Source: Ostrinia nubilalis | Lineage: Eukaryota; Arthropoda; Insecta; Lepidoptera; Crambidae | Direction of reading: 5' to 3' | Assembly: GCF_963855985.1 (NCBI RefSeq) | Contig: NC_087107.1 | Location: forward strand, 9,920,001 to 9,984,000 | Length of the DNA stretch: 64,000 nt | In this document: positions 1 through 10,404 of the stretch, piece after piece | Position numbering within the stretch: position 1 is the first letter of the stretch | How the letters are laid out: every line of letters begins with the position of its first letter | Position numbers and translations under genes: made by a program | Notes under the pieces: generated by a model | What the model saw: the letters and a program-made list of their open reading frames with translations, nothing else | The model's database searches: none | What the model was told of the DNA's origin: nothing

Positions 1-68
1 CTCCTAAAGCTAAAACCTACGGTATACATATTCATGAATTTGTTATGTATTCATGAAATTCGTAAGTA

Positions 69-541
69 CAGTCACGGAATGAAAAGGTTCGTCGGTTTTC
101 AAATTGATTCCTTCAACGAATCGCGAGCACATATTACCATTTGAAACTATGTTACAGAATAATCTCGAGTTAGAGAAAATAATCTTTAACTGTTCGTCAG
201 TAAAGTTCAAAATTATTCAGATCAAAGTTGTTTGACGATTTATCTTGTCAAGAAGATTATTATGATTGATAAACTAAAACCTTCTTGTTGGTTCAACCTG
301 CCATTATTGTTTCTATTAAATAAAAAAAAAACTATTGTCAATTGGTCAATGTCATCATTGCATTGCACTGATGGGATAGAAAAATAAACAAGCAAAACCT
401 TATTTGTTAGCAAACGTCATATTTATTTAAATGTTAGCAGCACTGTTTCTTGCACTGTTATGTTGGCAGGTTTGACTCTTACAGTACCTAGTGCAAGCGA
501 AAACCGACACTAAGGTGACGAACCTTTTCATTCTGCGACTG
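69..541. mobile_element. TA-flanked MITE, copy A (473 bp)
   Basis: The ends are inverted repeats: CAGTCACGGAATGAAAAGG at the left, and its complement with one change (CCTTTTCATTCTGCGACTG) at the right. TA stands on both sides (67-68, 542-543), as expected for a Tc1/mariner-type target duplication. A second copy in the same orientation lies at 57588-58036 with the same internal sequence, so both ends are defined by comparison. No transposase frame is present, so it is non-autonomous. Confidence 0.85.
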
Positions 542-721
542 TACGTAGGTCGAGTAACTAGTCTGTTTTTTGCTTAGTTCTAGCGTATTTTTATTTATAT
601 TTTAATCTTTATTGATAAGACTTGCAGTGTATGGGTTAAAATGGAAAATTTTAAAATTAAATTTTACTAGAGGTCATGTATGATAGTGCTTAATATTGAA
701 TATGTGTTTGAGTATCTGTCG

Positions 722-862
722 CCGGTATTCACAAACATTACTATGAGGTCGCACAGTGCGCGTGGACGCACAGGGTGCACGAACCAATCACAGAGCTCTA
801 CTCAACGCTGTGCGTTCGATTTGCTGCTTCACTTAAGCAAGCATCGTTTGTAAATACGGGCG
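722..862 (+). mobile_element. Short inverted-repeat MITE (CCCGTATTCACAAAC family)
   Basis: It starts with GTATTCACAAACATTACTAT and ends with CATCGTTTGTAAATACGGGC, so the outer ~15 bp are inverted. Related copies lie at 4950-5086 (reverse) and 55537-55817 (composite). It is non-coding. Confidence 0.7.
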
Positions 863-1467
863 TTTATCCTGCATGTATAGAGTCGCCATAGTAAAAGTTT
901 AACTCATAACTGAGGTGTTTTCATTATGTCTATATTATGGGTTTTGCATGGTTCTTACTCCCAATGTGATTAGGATATTGAAAGCGTAGATCAGCAGGAA
1001 AATAAGTTGACAGACGAGTAGCAACTCAATATAATAATATCTTTCTTCTAGGCCCTATCTAACGGTACAACGAAACTCTTAGAATCCATTCAACAAATCC
1101 TGGTGCCTTCAAGGAACCATTTTGGTTTGATTGAATTGTGTCAAATACCTTTATGACACCTCTTTGTGTCTGACATTCAGCTTACTTCAAATACATATAA
1201 GAAATAAGCTCCAAAGGTGAGTATAGACTAGAGCATTTGAATTTGAAAGAATTGAATTGAATTGAATTTTAAAGAATGGTACATTAAACACTCGCAGGGA
1301 ATGGTCCGCGCTGAGACTGTTTGGTTTATTTTTTTAAGACTACCGACTTTTATGAAATATTGATATTTTTTAGCGAAGCTCATGTCGTAAAAATGTATTA
1401 AAATGTTAGTTTCTCAGTAAATGAATCAAATTTGTATTCGAGAAATAAAGTGTCTTTAACCATTATC
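863..1467. other. AT-rich stretch, no gene seen
   Basis: I see no conserved coding frame, RNA gene or repeat with clear ends here. A short (GAATT)n-like run occurs near 1250-1268. Confidence 0.5.
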
Positions 1468-1520
1468 ATGATCATTTCAGACACAAGACGTCCACTGCTG
1501 AACATAGGCCTCCCCCAATC
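1468..1520 (-). mobile_element. RTE-type LINE 3' end, about 50 bp
   Basis: The antisense read matches the 3' end of the longer copy at 28902-29720: an ATCATG-like start, TTTCAG, then ACGTCCACTGCTGAACATAG and GGCCTCCCCC. The copy is extremely 5'-truncated and keeps only the 3' end used to prime reverse transcription. Confidence 0.7.
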
Positions 1521-2578
1521 GTACAATATAATAATAATGGTACAAGTTTATGCGCCTTATGAACGATAATACCTTCTTAGAATATTATTCATGTAATTTT
1601 CATTTATCACACCTAATTTATCATTCCTTGTCAAATATCAGATAACATTAGGAAATTCAGAACTATACTCATTGCTCGAGGCATATCTGGGAAAGTTCTC
1701 AAACTTAACATTGTGACTCTTATTCGGTTGGAGTAAGGTTGGTTTTGTTCTCGAACGTATGAAGCAAATCAAGCTTAACACTGTGGCATCTTATTCAGTG
1801 GTGATAAAGTTGGTTTTGCAACAGAAATGTATAACCTGATGTGCCAGAACGTTCTTATTATGTTTGCTCGCGATTTCACATGCGCAAGAACTGTTGAATA
1901 TGTAGGATCGTATGCTAGTTAGGAAAGATTCAACTTCGACGATTGCAGAGTCAATAATGAACGTCATAGCGTATTGGTTGGTAACTGACAACGTTGGTTC
2001 TAAATTACCTTAAATCAAAGACGAAGAAAATTGCGAACAGTTTATATCTCAAAAGCTAATTTTGTCTCTTGGTATTACATATTACTAGCAATTTATAATT
2101 ATAAATACTCTTAAAAAAAATCAATTATTGCAAGAAACAGCAAGCTTTATCATAAATGGCATTCTCTCTCAGTCAACTTTTGAGCCATACAGAATCTAAT
2201 TTCTGTAAGGGCGGTGCATGATGGTAGGTCAACATTGAAAAATTATGGTTATTTCTCACATTGTTTTTCTAAGATAAAATAAGGAACTTGATATCTTTTC
2301 ATACAGAGGAGAAAAAATCCAAAGACATAATTAACAAATTCATATTACAGCTCTCATAGCCATAAAATAGCATTGCGTTAAGAATGTAATATACCAACAA
2401 AACCCATTTTATGCTAAAACTAGCCTCAACCTTCCCAGCCGTTATTGTCAGCAATATTTCAAGTTACCTACCTAATTTGGATCCGCTAGAGGCAAGTACT
2501 TCGCATCCATTTTTACGACCTGTATTTTTTGTTTATGACCTGCGTTCTGGTAGGTTTACAATACAGATGTATGCAGCA
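1521..2578. other. Non-coding stretch with an old repeat remnant
   Basis: Around 1740-1850 the motif CACTGTGGCA(T/C)C recurs with flanks like those at 31490-31593, suggesting a decayed MITE of that family. The rest is AT-rich without a supportable gene. Confidence 0.4.
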
Positions 2579-2592
2579 GGTGTAGTATCAAA

Positions 2593-2785
2593 TGTCGCGG
2601 AAGTCTACGAAAAGGCTACGGCTGGATACCACTCGGGGGATGACGGAACGCCGTTTCTTAGTGGTTATACCCCCTTCTTTTCAGGACGAAGCAGCACCCT
2701 TTTCAGGGCGCCGGGAGTCCCACACACCACCCTGTCCCCCGGCAGTGGTGACGGTGCGTAAAGCATTTCCTCCGCGACAAAAAAA
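2593..2785 (+). mobile_element. 5'-truncated LINE 3' end with 14-bp target duplication
   Basis: A 193-bp GC-richer insert ends in a short poly(A). It is flanked by perfect 14-bp direct repeats GGTGTAGTATCAAA at 2579-2592 and 2786-2799. That layout is diagnostic of target-primed reverse transcription. The sequence lies downstream of coding and I cannot place it in a clade; R1- or jockey-like is a guess. Confidence 0.8.
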
Positions 2786-2882
2786 GGTGTAGTATCAAAA
2801 CATATTATAGCTACAGTACAATACAGACTAAACTTCGTTGTAATAGCTTGATGCAATCTTAGTCAACTACGTAGTGTTTCGT

Positions 2883-3022
2883 CATCATCATCATTTCAGC
2901 TACAGTACGTCCACTGCTGAACATAGGCCTCCCCCAATGCTTTCCACTTCGCCTGGTTGGTAGCGGTCTGCATCCAGCGCCATCTTACCTTCAGGAGGTC
3001 GTCCGTCCACCTTGTGGGTTTC
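2883..3022 (-). mobile_element. RTE-type LINE 3' fragment
   Basis: The stretch starts with (ATC)n, then TTTCAGC and CGTCCACTGCTGAACATAGG, and continues into the region coding the reverse transcriptase tail: read antisense, a variant of the 'RW..D(I/L)..V/A' segment found at 28916-29251. It is the same RTE subfamily as 28902-29720 and is heavily truncated. Confidence 0.75.
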
Positions 3023-3369
3023 TTATCAGAAAACTTATATTAAGAAGATTTCCCATGTCTACTACAAAAATCCAAAAAAATATATACAAAATATAAAATT
3101 AGGTTCTACTGAGTTTAAATCCATTATGTAAGGCCCTATCTTTGTTTTATGACCTCAATTCGGAAAGTTGACCTGCCCCCATACAAGGATAAAACGTTTT
3201 CTAAGAAAAATCGCGAACTAACCCCACCTAGACAACTTTGGTTCCCTTTGAAAGATTTTTATATTGTGTACGACTATTACGAATACTATTACAAATAAAT
3301 AATCCTTAAATAAATATCTTTGGACATCTAGTCCCAAACAAAGATAAGCTTGTACTACGAGTATGGGTA

Positions 3370-3508
3370 CCGACTAGGTGGACCGACGATCTGGTGAAGG
3401 TCGCGGGAAGAGCTTGGATGCGGGCAGCGCAGGACCGTTCATTGTGGAAAACCTTGGAGGAGGCCTTTGTCCAGCAGTGGACGTCATTTGGCTGAAACGA
3501 ACGAACGA
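3370..3508 (+). mobile_element. RTE-type LINE 3' end with 13-bp target duplication
   Basis: It encodes the tail of an RTE reverse transcriptase (RWTDDLVKVAGRAWMRAAQ-like) and ends in TGGCTGAAACGAACGAACGA. Perfect 13-bp direct repeats ACGAGTATGGGTA flank it at 3357-3369 and 3509-3521. The (CGAA)n tail marks a different RTE subfamily from the copies ending in (GAT)n. Confidence 0.85.
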
Positions 3509-3521
3509 ACGAGTATGGGTA

Positions 3522-3680
3522 ACAGACAACGGTTAGAAACTTACATAAATTACTTGAAAACACCTACACCAATAAAAACAAATATGTTTGTCCACACAAA
3601 TCTTTGTACTGTTCGGGAATCGAACCCGCGAATTCTGACACAGTAGACTGGCACGCAAACCACTACACCAAAAGTCTGCT
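3522..3680 (-). mobile_element. tRNA-derived SINE
   Basis: On the minus strand there is a pol III A-box-like TGGTGTAGTGG and, about 40 bp on, a B box GGTTCGATTCC in a tRNA-like arm (CGCGGGTTCGATTCCCGAAC). A non-tRNA body containing TTTGTGTGGACAAACATA follows. The RTE insertion at 3370-3508 sits just beyond its 3' side. Confidence 0.65.
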
Positions 3681-4316
3681 AATATTTCTGGTAACTTTAA
3701 TTTCTGGAAAAACCGATGACTTAACTTTCAAAGCTGCTTTATAATTATCCGAAGTTCCGAGCAAAAAGTAAGTGTTCCAATTTCCTAAGACCGTAGTCCA
3801 CAGGTTCGCTTCCAAGAAACTTGAATTCGAACAAACTCGAAAACATTGTAAAACGATAGTCACTGCGCAAATTTAATTAATTTATACCTACTTGTGTACT
3901 GAACTGGGTCAAATTCTTGTATTGGAAAGCTACCTGGTTAAGAAGATAGGGCTGTGAAAAGGAAATTGGAGAACTTTTTATTGAGCTATTACCTACCTAC
4001 ATATAAAAAGAACAAAGGAAGTATAGATGGTGATTTGGTGGTCAGTAGGTACCTACTTAGAGCAAAAACTAAATACCTGAATAAATTATCAAACCGTCTT
4101 CTGACTAGTATTGTCTGAAAAAATCGTAAATGGTTTGGTGGAGTTATTACTTTGAGACACGAATAAATCATTTTTGATGATGATGAAAAAGGTTTAATTG
4201 TTGGAAAATAGTCGGTTATAATTTTTTTTATTTTGTTTTTGTAGTATTTTTTCAGCACATGTTTGTTTTGTAGTCAGATGGATAAGTATGAAAGTACAAG
4301 CACATTACAATGATTT
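3681..4316. other. AT-rich stretch, no gene seen
   Basis: No coding frame with conserved motifs and no repeat with definable ends. Short frames here are low-complexity and AT-driven. Confidence 0.45.
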
Positions 4317-4400
4317 GATATCGGCCGATTCTTCATACAAATTATAAATCAGGCCCAACTATCGGCCAACTAAAAATCTGTGGTCTGCGCCCAGGCTAAA
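4317..4400 (+). mobile_element. Right half of a GGCCGATAG-type MITE
   Basis: It matches the right half of the complete element at 51620-51794 (GCCGATTCTTCATACAA, then AACTATCGGCCAACTAAAAA and TGCGCC). The left half is missing. Confidence 0.6.
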
Positions 4401-4949
4401 TCTAGGATGGGTAATTGAGCATATTTGTTTAGATTTTACTTAGAAATTGCTTCATTTTCTAAAGTTATTTTCGTTGGATAATAACCAACCCTGTTAAGGC
4501 GAATTCTGCAATCGCACGTTAAATTTTAACTGTCACCATTAATTGAATTATGTTCGTGGAAAATTCCGGTATTTTAATTTACTGCACTCGTAATTGGCTG
4601 AATGTAAAAATAATGGTTTCGTTTAGGCAAGAAATATGGAAGTCATAAAAAGCTTGTACTTACTCGTATATGCAAAGTATATTGCCTTAAATGATATGTA
4701 TGAAAGCTGTTCTCGTAAATTGTTTCAGGTTTAATCATGTTTTTTTCAACGTAAACAAACCAATTAAAATCTAGATTGAGTCAAATATGTGATAAGAATC
4801 ATTAAAATTATGTTGTTAGAATCATTTTTATCATTATTATGTGCTACATATTATTTTTAAAGAAAGTGTTTGAAGAATATTTTTAAGAATATAAACCGTC
4901 AGGTTTAGACGATATGTTAACTTACATAAGTTACTTAATACATTAACGC
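4401..4949. other. AT-rich stretch, no gene seen
   Basis: Nothing supportable on either strand. Confidence 0.45.
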
Positions 4950-5086
4950 TATTATTCACAAACGATGCTTGCTTAAGTGAAGCAGCAAATCGAGAGAATA
5001 GAGCTCTGTGATTGGTTCGTGTCGTGTGTCACCCTGTGCGTCCACGCGCACTGTGAGATCTCATAGTAATGTTTTTGAATACCCGC
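4950..5086 (-). mobile_element. CCCGTATTCACAAAC-family MITE, reverse copy
   Basis: This is the reverse complement of the element at 722-862, including the TGCTGCTTCACTTAAGCAAG core and the ATTACTATGAG end. Similarity to that copy defines it. Confidence 0.7.
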
Positions 5087-5526
5087 TTAAGTTATTTGAA
5101 GTTTCAGATTTATAACTCTGCTACAAAACTCATTATTAATTCTATTATGCGTTTTTAACTTATAATACACCAGATGAATATACGAGTAATAGGTAGGTAG
5201 TAGTCAGTAGTTGCTCAGTCAGCAGTTAGAACTTTGAGTGCTTAACTACTACTTAACATTAATGTCCTCTATGACTGTCATTGACTTTGTTTTGATTTAA
5301 TTTTCTCAGCAATACTTATTATTATCTTCGTATGATAGAACCTAAAAGGCAAAGAGCCCTTAAAGACGGCTAGAGTGTCCTTTTAAGTAAATAATTAATT
5401 AGTTTTCACATTAATTAAAACAAAATCTTCGCAGAAACTTGATGATTAAAATTATTTCAGATATTGACATCTTTTCATCTATAAGATCGTAAATAAATTA
5501 CATATTTTCTCTAGAACCATCTCTAA
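5087..5526. other. AT-rich stretch, no gene seen
   Basis: No gene, RNA or bounded repeat is visible. Confidence 0.4.
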
Positions 5527-5753
5527 TCTATACTAATATTATAAATGCGAAAGTAACTCTGTCTGTCTGTCTGTCTTGCTTTCACGCCTAAACCACTGAA
5601 CCGATTTTGATGAAATTTGGCATAGAGATAGTTTGAGTCCCGGGAAAGGACAGGATAGTTTTTATCCCGGTTTTTGAAACAGGGACGCACGCGATAAAGT
5701 TTTTCTGTTACAGACAAATTTCCACGCGGGCGAAGCCGCGGGCGGAAAGCTAG
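5527..5753 (+). mobile_element. Helitron-like non-autonomous element (type 1)
   Basis: It begins TCTATACTAATATTATAAAT after an A and ends in a GC hairpin region (GCGGGCGAAGCCGCGGGC) followed by CTAG before a T. That is the TC...hairpin-CTRR pattern inserted between A and T expected for Helitrons. A (CTGT)n microsatellite sits near its 5' side. Sister copies are at 56209-56477, 59267-59475 and 62628-62852. No Rep/helicase is encoded. Confidence 0.8.
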
Positions 5754-6435
5754 TAATCCATATATCTCTCTAATACATCTGCAAAGGAATAAACCTTATT
5801 AAAAACGATGATTACACGTGCGTAAATCATTTTTAATCAACCATTCGTAATATTACGGTTAGAGCATTGGTTGACCCTTACGAGAATAATATTAACCATT
5901 CCGAATATTAAACCACAAATACGATATATTATTACGAAATATCTCGACCACCTGCCGAAATATTACGGTTTTCCCCGAACCAACCTAAGCCCAAATGCTT
6001 TAACCGACTAATGCATAAAACCAGGAGTTTACAGAAGTTTTAAGTAATGCTGAAACAGCTTAACTTTCATGTCAAGTGCCAAGTTTAAATTTGCTGAATG
6101 AACTCTGCGATGTAAGAAGAAAGAAAATTATAACAAAATTCTTAGATATTATAACGTAGCCTAAAATCAAGCAGAGCTAGTGACGGCTACTGTTCAACGA
6201 GCCTCACAGACACCATGTATTGTACCTAATAGGTGCCATTTTGCAAATCGAAATTAGCCCTAAAACATCGTCAGCAGGTCATTACAACATATGGTTTTTA
6301 CTGCAGGACCACAATTCTCTCATTTACCACAGGCAAATTGAACTTGGTCTACTCTCCCCACCTTGGCCAAATGCATTAGAGAGGTCTGACGTTCCTATAT
6401 GACTTCTCATGCTGGCGAGAAAGATTGAAGAGGCC
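5754..6435. other. Non-coding stretch
   Basis: It contains several inverted ATTACGG/CCGTAAT words at 5850-5970. Near 6300-6430 it carries a decayed repeat (GGCGAGAAAGATTGAAGAGG) related to sequence at 6700 and 7960. No gene is supportable. Confidence 0.4.
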
Positions 6436-6438
6436 TAA

Positions 6439-6670
6439 GGCCCAGAACACACGGTGAAATGCAATTGCAACGAAACTGCAACTTCTAGTTACATTAACCA
6501 CACATGACAATGAGAGACCACACATGACGCGACCATTTCAAACCGGTTTGAAACTGGTCGCATCATATGTGGTATCTCAACGGAATCTATGGCAGAAACT
6601 TAGATGCAACTCAAAAGTAACTAGAAGTTGCAGTTTCGTCGCAATTGCGTTTCACCGTGTGTTCTGGGCC
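6439..6670. mobile_element. MITE with TAA duplication (Harbinger-type)
   Basis: This is a 232-bp element with inverted ends GGCCCAGAACACACGGTGAA, and the inversion continues for about 55 bp. TAA lies on both sides (6436-6438, 6671-6673). A 3-bp TWA duplication is typical of PIF/Harbinger. Non-coding. Confidence 0.8.
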
Positions 6671-6673
6671 TAA

Positions 6674-8743
6674 CGTTCACATATTTTTAGGGATTCCCCT
6701 CTCTGGCCAGATGGGTTTAAAGAGGCCTGATATTTTTGTCTACAGTCCTCACGTTAGCCAGATGTTCGCATATTCGTCCCCATACCTTTTACGACATCCG
6801 TATCCACACCAAATTAAACTTCTAATTTAGCTATTAATTGCTGTTTCCCAACACGTACGTAGTCACGAATTCCGCGTACGTGAGGAGTGGCGTCCCAGGA
6901 GTCGTTAGCGTGTCCATTTTCACGGCTCTGCGCTATATGTTTCGAGTATTTATTGATACACAGTGACTAGTGGACAGTGTAACTAGTTAATTGGGAAAGC
7001 TAAAATTTGTGATGGCACATTCAGTGTTTGTGAAATAAATTTTTATTTCATTTCTTTTGGCAAATGTGTCTACAACTCTACACACACAGTTCTAAATAAT
7101 TTGTTATTTCTGTGGATCAATTCAAGTATTTTTAGCGAGTTATTAATAATAGGTATCATAATTATTTAAATGAACACTAGACATTTATTTTCATGCCCCA
7201 TTAATATTTTTTAACAACATAGCTAATTTAACAAACTTAAGAATATTTGCTAATCTGTGCCTAGCAAACATACTCGTACATTTTGTAATATTGAAACAAA
7301 CTACGAGTATTTCTTTGAGATAGGACAAGTTTCTATTGACACTATTAAAGCTAATAAAACATTATTTCTGACCTACCTAATAATTTTGTTAAAACATCGT
7401 CAAAAGGTCTATGACCGTTCTCATATTTGTAGTACACTGTAAAGTCAACCGATCATCGGACTACACCATTCTTACAAACTAGTCCTTATCTCCGACTACA
7501 TAAAGTCCCACAGTATTTACCTTTAAGTACCACATCCGTACATCACAAAAAACATGCCCACATACAATTGGTATTGTCCAAACGGTGTACGGTCACGAAT
7601 TTCTCGGAAAATGAGGCGGTCCCTCCCTAGAGCATTCATACTGACGCTTGACTTGTTAGTTAGATAGGCAATAGGTACCTACTATTCACATTTGTACAGA
7701 TAGCATATTATGAAGCTAAAACTGTGGCGTCCTATTTAGTTGTGATAGTGCTAATTCGTACTAAAACATACATTATTAACTTTACTTGCCTATTTTTCAT
7801 TGCACTGGCAATCAATCGAACTCTATAAGTCGACAAGTACGAATTAAATAAGAAAACTAAATACGTTTCACCATCAACTTCATCAGGTCATTTGGTCTGC
7901 ACTGTTAAGAGCGTGCCCCTTCCTAATAAACCATAGGAAAATGAAGGAATATGGCTTACATTCTCACGCTGGCGAGACAGCAGCTCACACGCTGGTGTTG
8001 CGGAGGCCTAATGTTTGCATATTTTGTCCTTAGGTCGCTTTTTACGATGTACCAATTTCAAAATAAAATTATACTTCATAGTTGGTAGATTTTTTGCATT
8101 CATGAACTGAATGAATTTTCAAAAACTACGCATGAAACGTGAAGCCGTGAGTACATAATGTAACTCATTAATAAACGTCGCGTTAAGACCCGTGTCTATT
8201 TTAACTACGCATGAAGTCCTATTGGCAAATAGCAAGTATGAATTGAACCTACTAAATGACTAACGAACTAACGGAATATAAATGGACTAAAACAATTTTT
8301 TCTTAAAAGATAATCCGTGTCTCGCTAAACGTTATTCAAAGAAGTTAACGGTCTTATACGCGGTAAATATAACATTCATTTTACCACAGCAAGTATGAAC
8401 GTGTCTGTACAGAGGCATCCCGTCTCTAGGGTCGTTACAGTGATGCATCTGCCTCCTTGGGTTCCGTCCAACATAAATCCTGCTCTAAGACGCAGCCGGG
8501 ACAGTGGTTTGACAGTTTCTTGCAAGCAGGTGCTTAATGTAGGTCGTTGTGATTTGCTAAGGGCGACCTGCTTGGAAACTTTGATGAGTATGAAAAGGTT
8601 TGTAAGATAAAGCTATTATTTTTTTAGAAATTATGCTTCGATGAGGTATTCAGATAGCACGACAACAGTAGTGCTTATTACTTACTTTTCTTAGTCTTAT
8701 GAATCAGTTGTAACAAAAGTGATTTTATAATTATTACACAATA
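6674..8743. other. 2-kb stretch of decayed repeats, no gene seen
   Basis: The segments at 6690-6815 and 7900-8060 share TTTTACGA(C/T)(A/G)T and 'GGCGAGA...GAGGCCT' words, which look like old copies of one repeat family. The 216-bp open frame at 8395-8610 has no recognisable motif, and I would not call it a gene. Confidence 0.4.
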
Positions 8744-8752
8744 AACAGTGTA

Positions 8753-8963
8753 GTGGGCGGGGCACATAGAGATGATGGCCGTTGGGGCAGAAAAGTTCTC
8801 GAGTGGTGACCACGGGCCGGAAGACGTAGCGTGGGCAGACTAGGTGGACCTACGATCTAGTGAAGGTCACGGGAAGATCCTGGATGCGGGCAGCGCAGCG
8901 GTCGTGATGGAAATCCTTGGGGGAGGCCTTTGTCCAGCTGTGGACGTCATATGGCTGAAACGT
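8753..8963 (+). mobile_element. RTE-type LINE 3' fragment with 9-bp target duplication
   Basis: It reads as the C-terminal RTE segment (GRRSVGRLGG.., RWTYDLVKVTGRSWMRAAQR-like with shifts) and ends TGGCTGAAACGTAAC. Direct repeats AACAGTGTA flank it (8744-8752, 8964-8972). It belongs to the (CGAA)n-type RTE subfamily and sits directly upstream of the next LINE. Confidence 0.75.
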
Positions 8964-9116
8964 AACAGTGTAATACGCTGAGGATAGTTAGTCACGAATA
9001 CTAATGTCATGACATGTACATTGTACATCAATTACATCTTACAAATATCGCACGTTCATAATCAGTCGCGCGCGCGCTGCGATCGCACACACACGGGTAG
9101 CATCGTATGTGCAAAG

Positions 9117-10025
9117 ATGTCATTAAACACGTTAAAATGTAACAGCTGCAATGTAGTGATATGTGAGTTGTTGTCTTATATCCAGTATAAGCACGACGTA
9201 ATGGACAACGAGAGCCTAATGAAAATATGTGATTCTGCGTTTACGGAAGCTGAAGTTGTTGAAGCAAAGGCACTTCTGTTTGAATCGGTGAAATCGACAC
9301 AAAAGAAAGTGACAAGACGGAAGGACGGAAAAAAGAAAAGGAACATAGAGGACATCATATGTTTCTTCAAGGAGATTGATCCAGACAGCATTCCTGTTTT
9401 TGTGGCTCGGAACCTACAGAAACTGCCGCCGATCGACGTAGACCATGTTGATGTTATTACAATGCTAAAGGACATCACAGCACTGCGAAATGAAATAAGC
9501 TGCATCAAGGACACCTTTGCAACAAACAGACAATTGCAAGAGCTACAGATGGATCTGGAAAATTTAAAATCGGCATCCATGGTCAACCAGCATCATAATA
9601 TAAATACAAGAAAAAGAGGAGCTTATCTGCTTGAAAGTGGGCCGATTGGCTTATCACCATCGCTAAACGTTGAATTTGAAGGTATATCAGCTGTTCAAGT
9701 CTGTAACGGTACCGATGAATCGGATAGGTTGTCCCGCTCGTACCTATATGAAGTGGCGGACAGTGAAAAACATCCTGTCCTTCTTACGCCTCGGACCCGA
9801 CCGGGCACGAAGTGCGCGCAAGCAACGACGAAGGCGCTCGATCCAACACGATCTCGTGCATCGGAGCCCGTCGGGCAATCTCGTTCACAAGCGGAAACGC
9901 ACGACAAGTTGTCATCTCACACGATGTCAAACGAAAGAACAACAGACGAAATGGGCGAAAATATGGCGGCGACATTGAGCACTGAGAATATTCGGCGGCC
10001 AAGTATGGCGGAAATAGGTAGTTAG
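9117..10025 (+). pseudogene. LINE ORF1 (gag-like), N-terminal and middle part
   Basis: ORF1 proteins of these LINEs bind element RNA in the cytoplasm. The likely start is the ATG at 9117; 36 extra in-frame codons upstream lead from 9009 but look like 5' UTR. Visible features are a CNSC/ICE cysteine pair near residues 6-16, a basic stretch (KVTRRKDGKKKR), a conserved-looking block DPDSIPVFVARNLQKLPP, and a leucine-rich coiled-coil-like segment (VITMLKDITALRNEI... to about ELQMDLENLK). A polar tail follows. The frame stops at 10025 and the product's C-terminal part continues in another frame from about 10072, so a frameshift has broken the gene. It is not a host gene. Confidence 0.7.
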
Positions 10026-10071
10026 AAAAGAAGGCACATGGACACAAAATAAACCAAGTGAGGAGTGGAAA

Positions 10072-10404
10072 ATGGTTCAACGGAAGAGGTTGCGTAATCG
10101 TTTCATTGGGGAGACGGGAAAAGCAGTAACTGACCCAGAAATGAAATTTAGAGCAGCGGATATTAAAACTCCATTGTTTATTTCAAATGTGGACAAAGAG
10201 ACATCTGAGACTGATATTTGCACCTACATTCAATCGAAGACAAATGAGATTGTCTCGCTGGAAAAAATTGACATGAAGTCAGAAAAGCCATACAATGCGT
10301 TTAAAATATTCGTAGCACTTAATAAACTGGATCTTTACCTAAATGATCAGCTGTGGCCAGATGGAATAAAGTTTAGGCGATTTATACATTTCAAGAAGAG
10401 ACTA
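10072..10404 (+). pseudogene. LINE ORF1, C-terminal part in shifted frame
   Basis: The frame from 10072 carries RLRNRFIGETGKAV, TPLFISNVDKETSETDICTY and KPYNAFKIFVALNKLDLYL. This resembles an RNA-binding, RRM-like fold that ends LINE ORF1 proteins. It lies +1 relative to the upstream ORF1 frame. At 10405 the DNA transposon interrupts it; the open frame then runs 63 bp into the transposon by chance. The LINE sequence resumes at 12041, where the native frame would stop within a few codons. Confidence 0.7.

Noticed and set aside
2411..2761. 116-codon open frame
   Set aside because: It runs from unrelated DNA across a target duplication into a LINE 3' tail, so it cannot be one gene.
5523..5717. 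64-codon frame repeated near 56189 and 59347 (VTE.L.R.RPCFK-like)
   Set aside because: It is the antisense read of the type 1 Helitron-like body, present at each copy; not a gene.
8395..8610. 71-codon open frame in GC-richer DNA
   Set aside because: No motif, no splice sites of note, and no support from neighbouring sequence.
9176..9586. 136-codon antisense frame over LINE ORF1
   Set aside because: Shadow of the sense ORF1 frame; the sense peptide has the family motifs.
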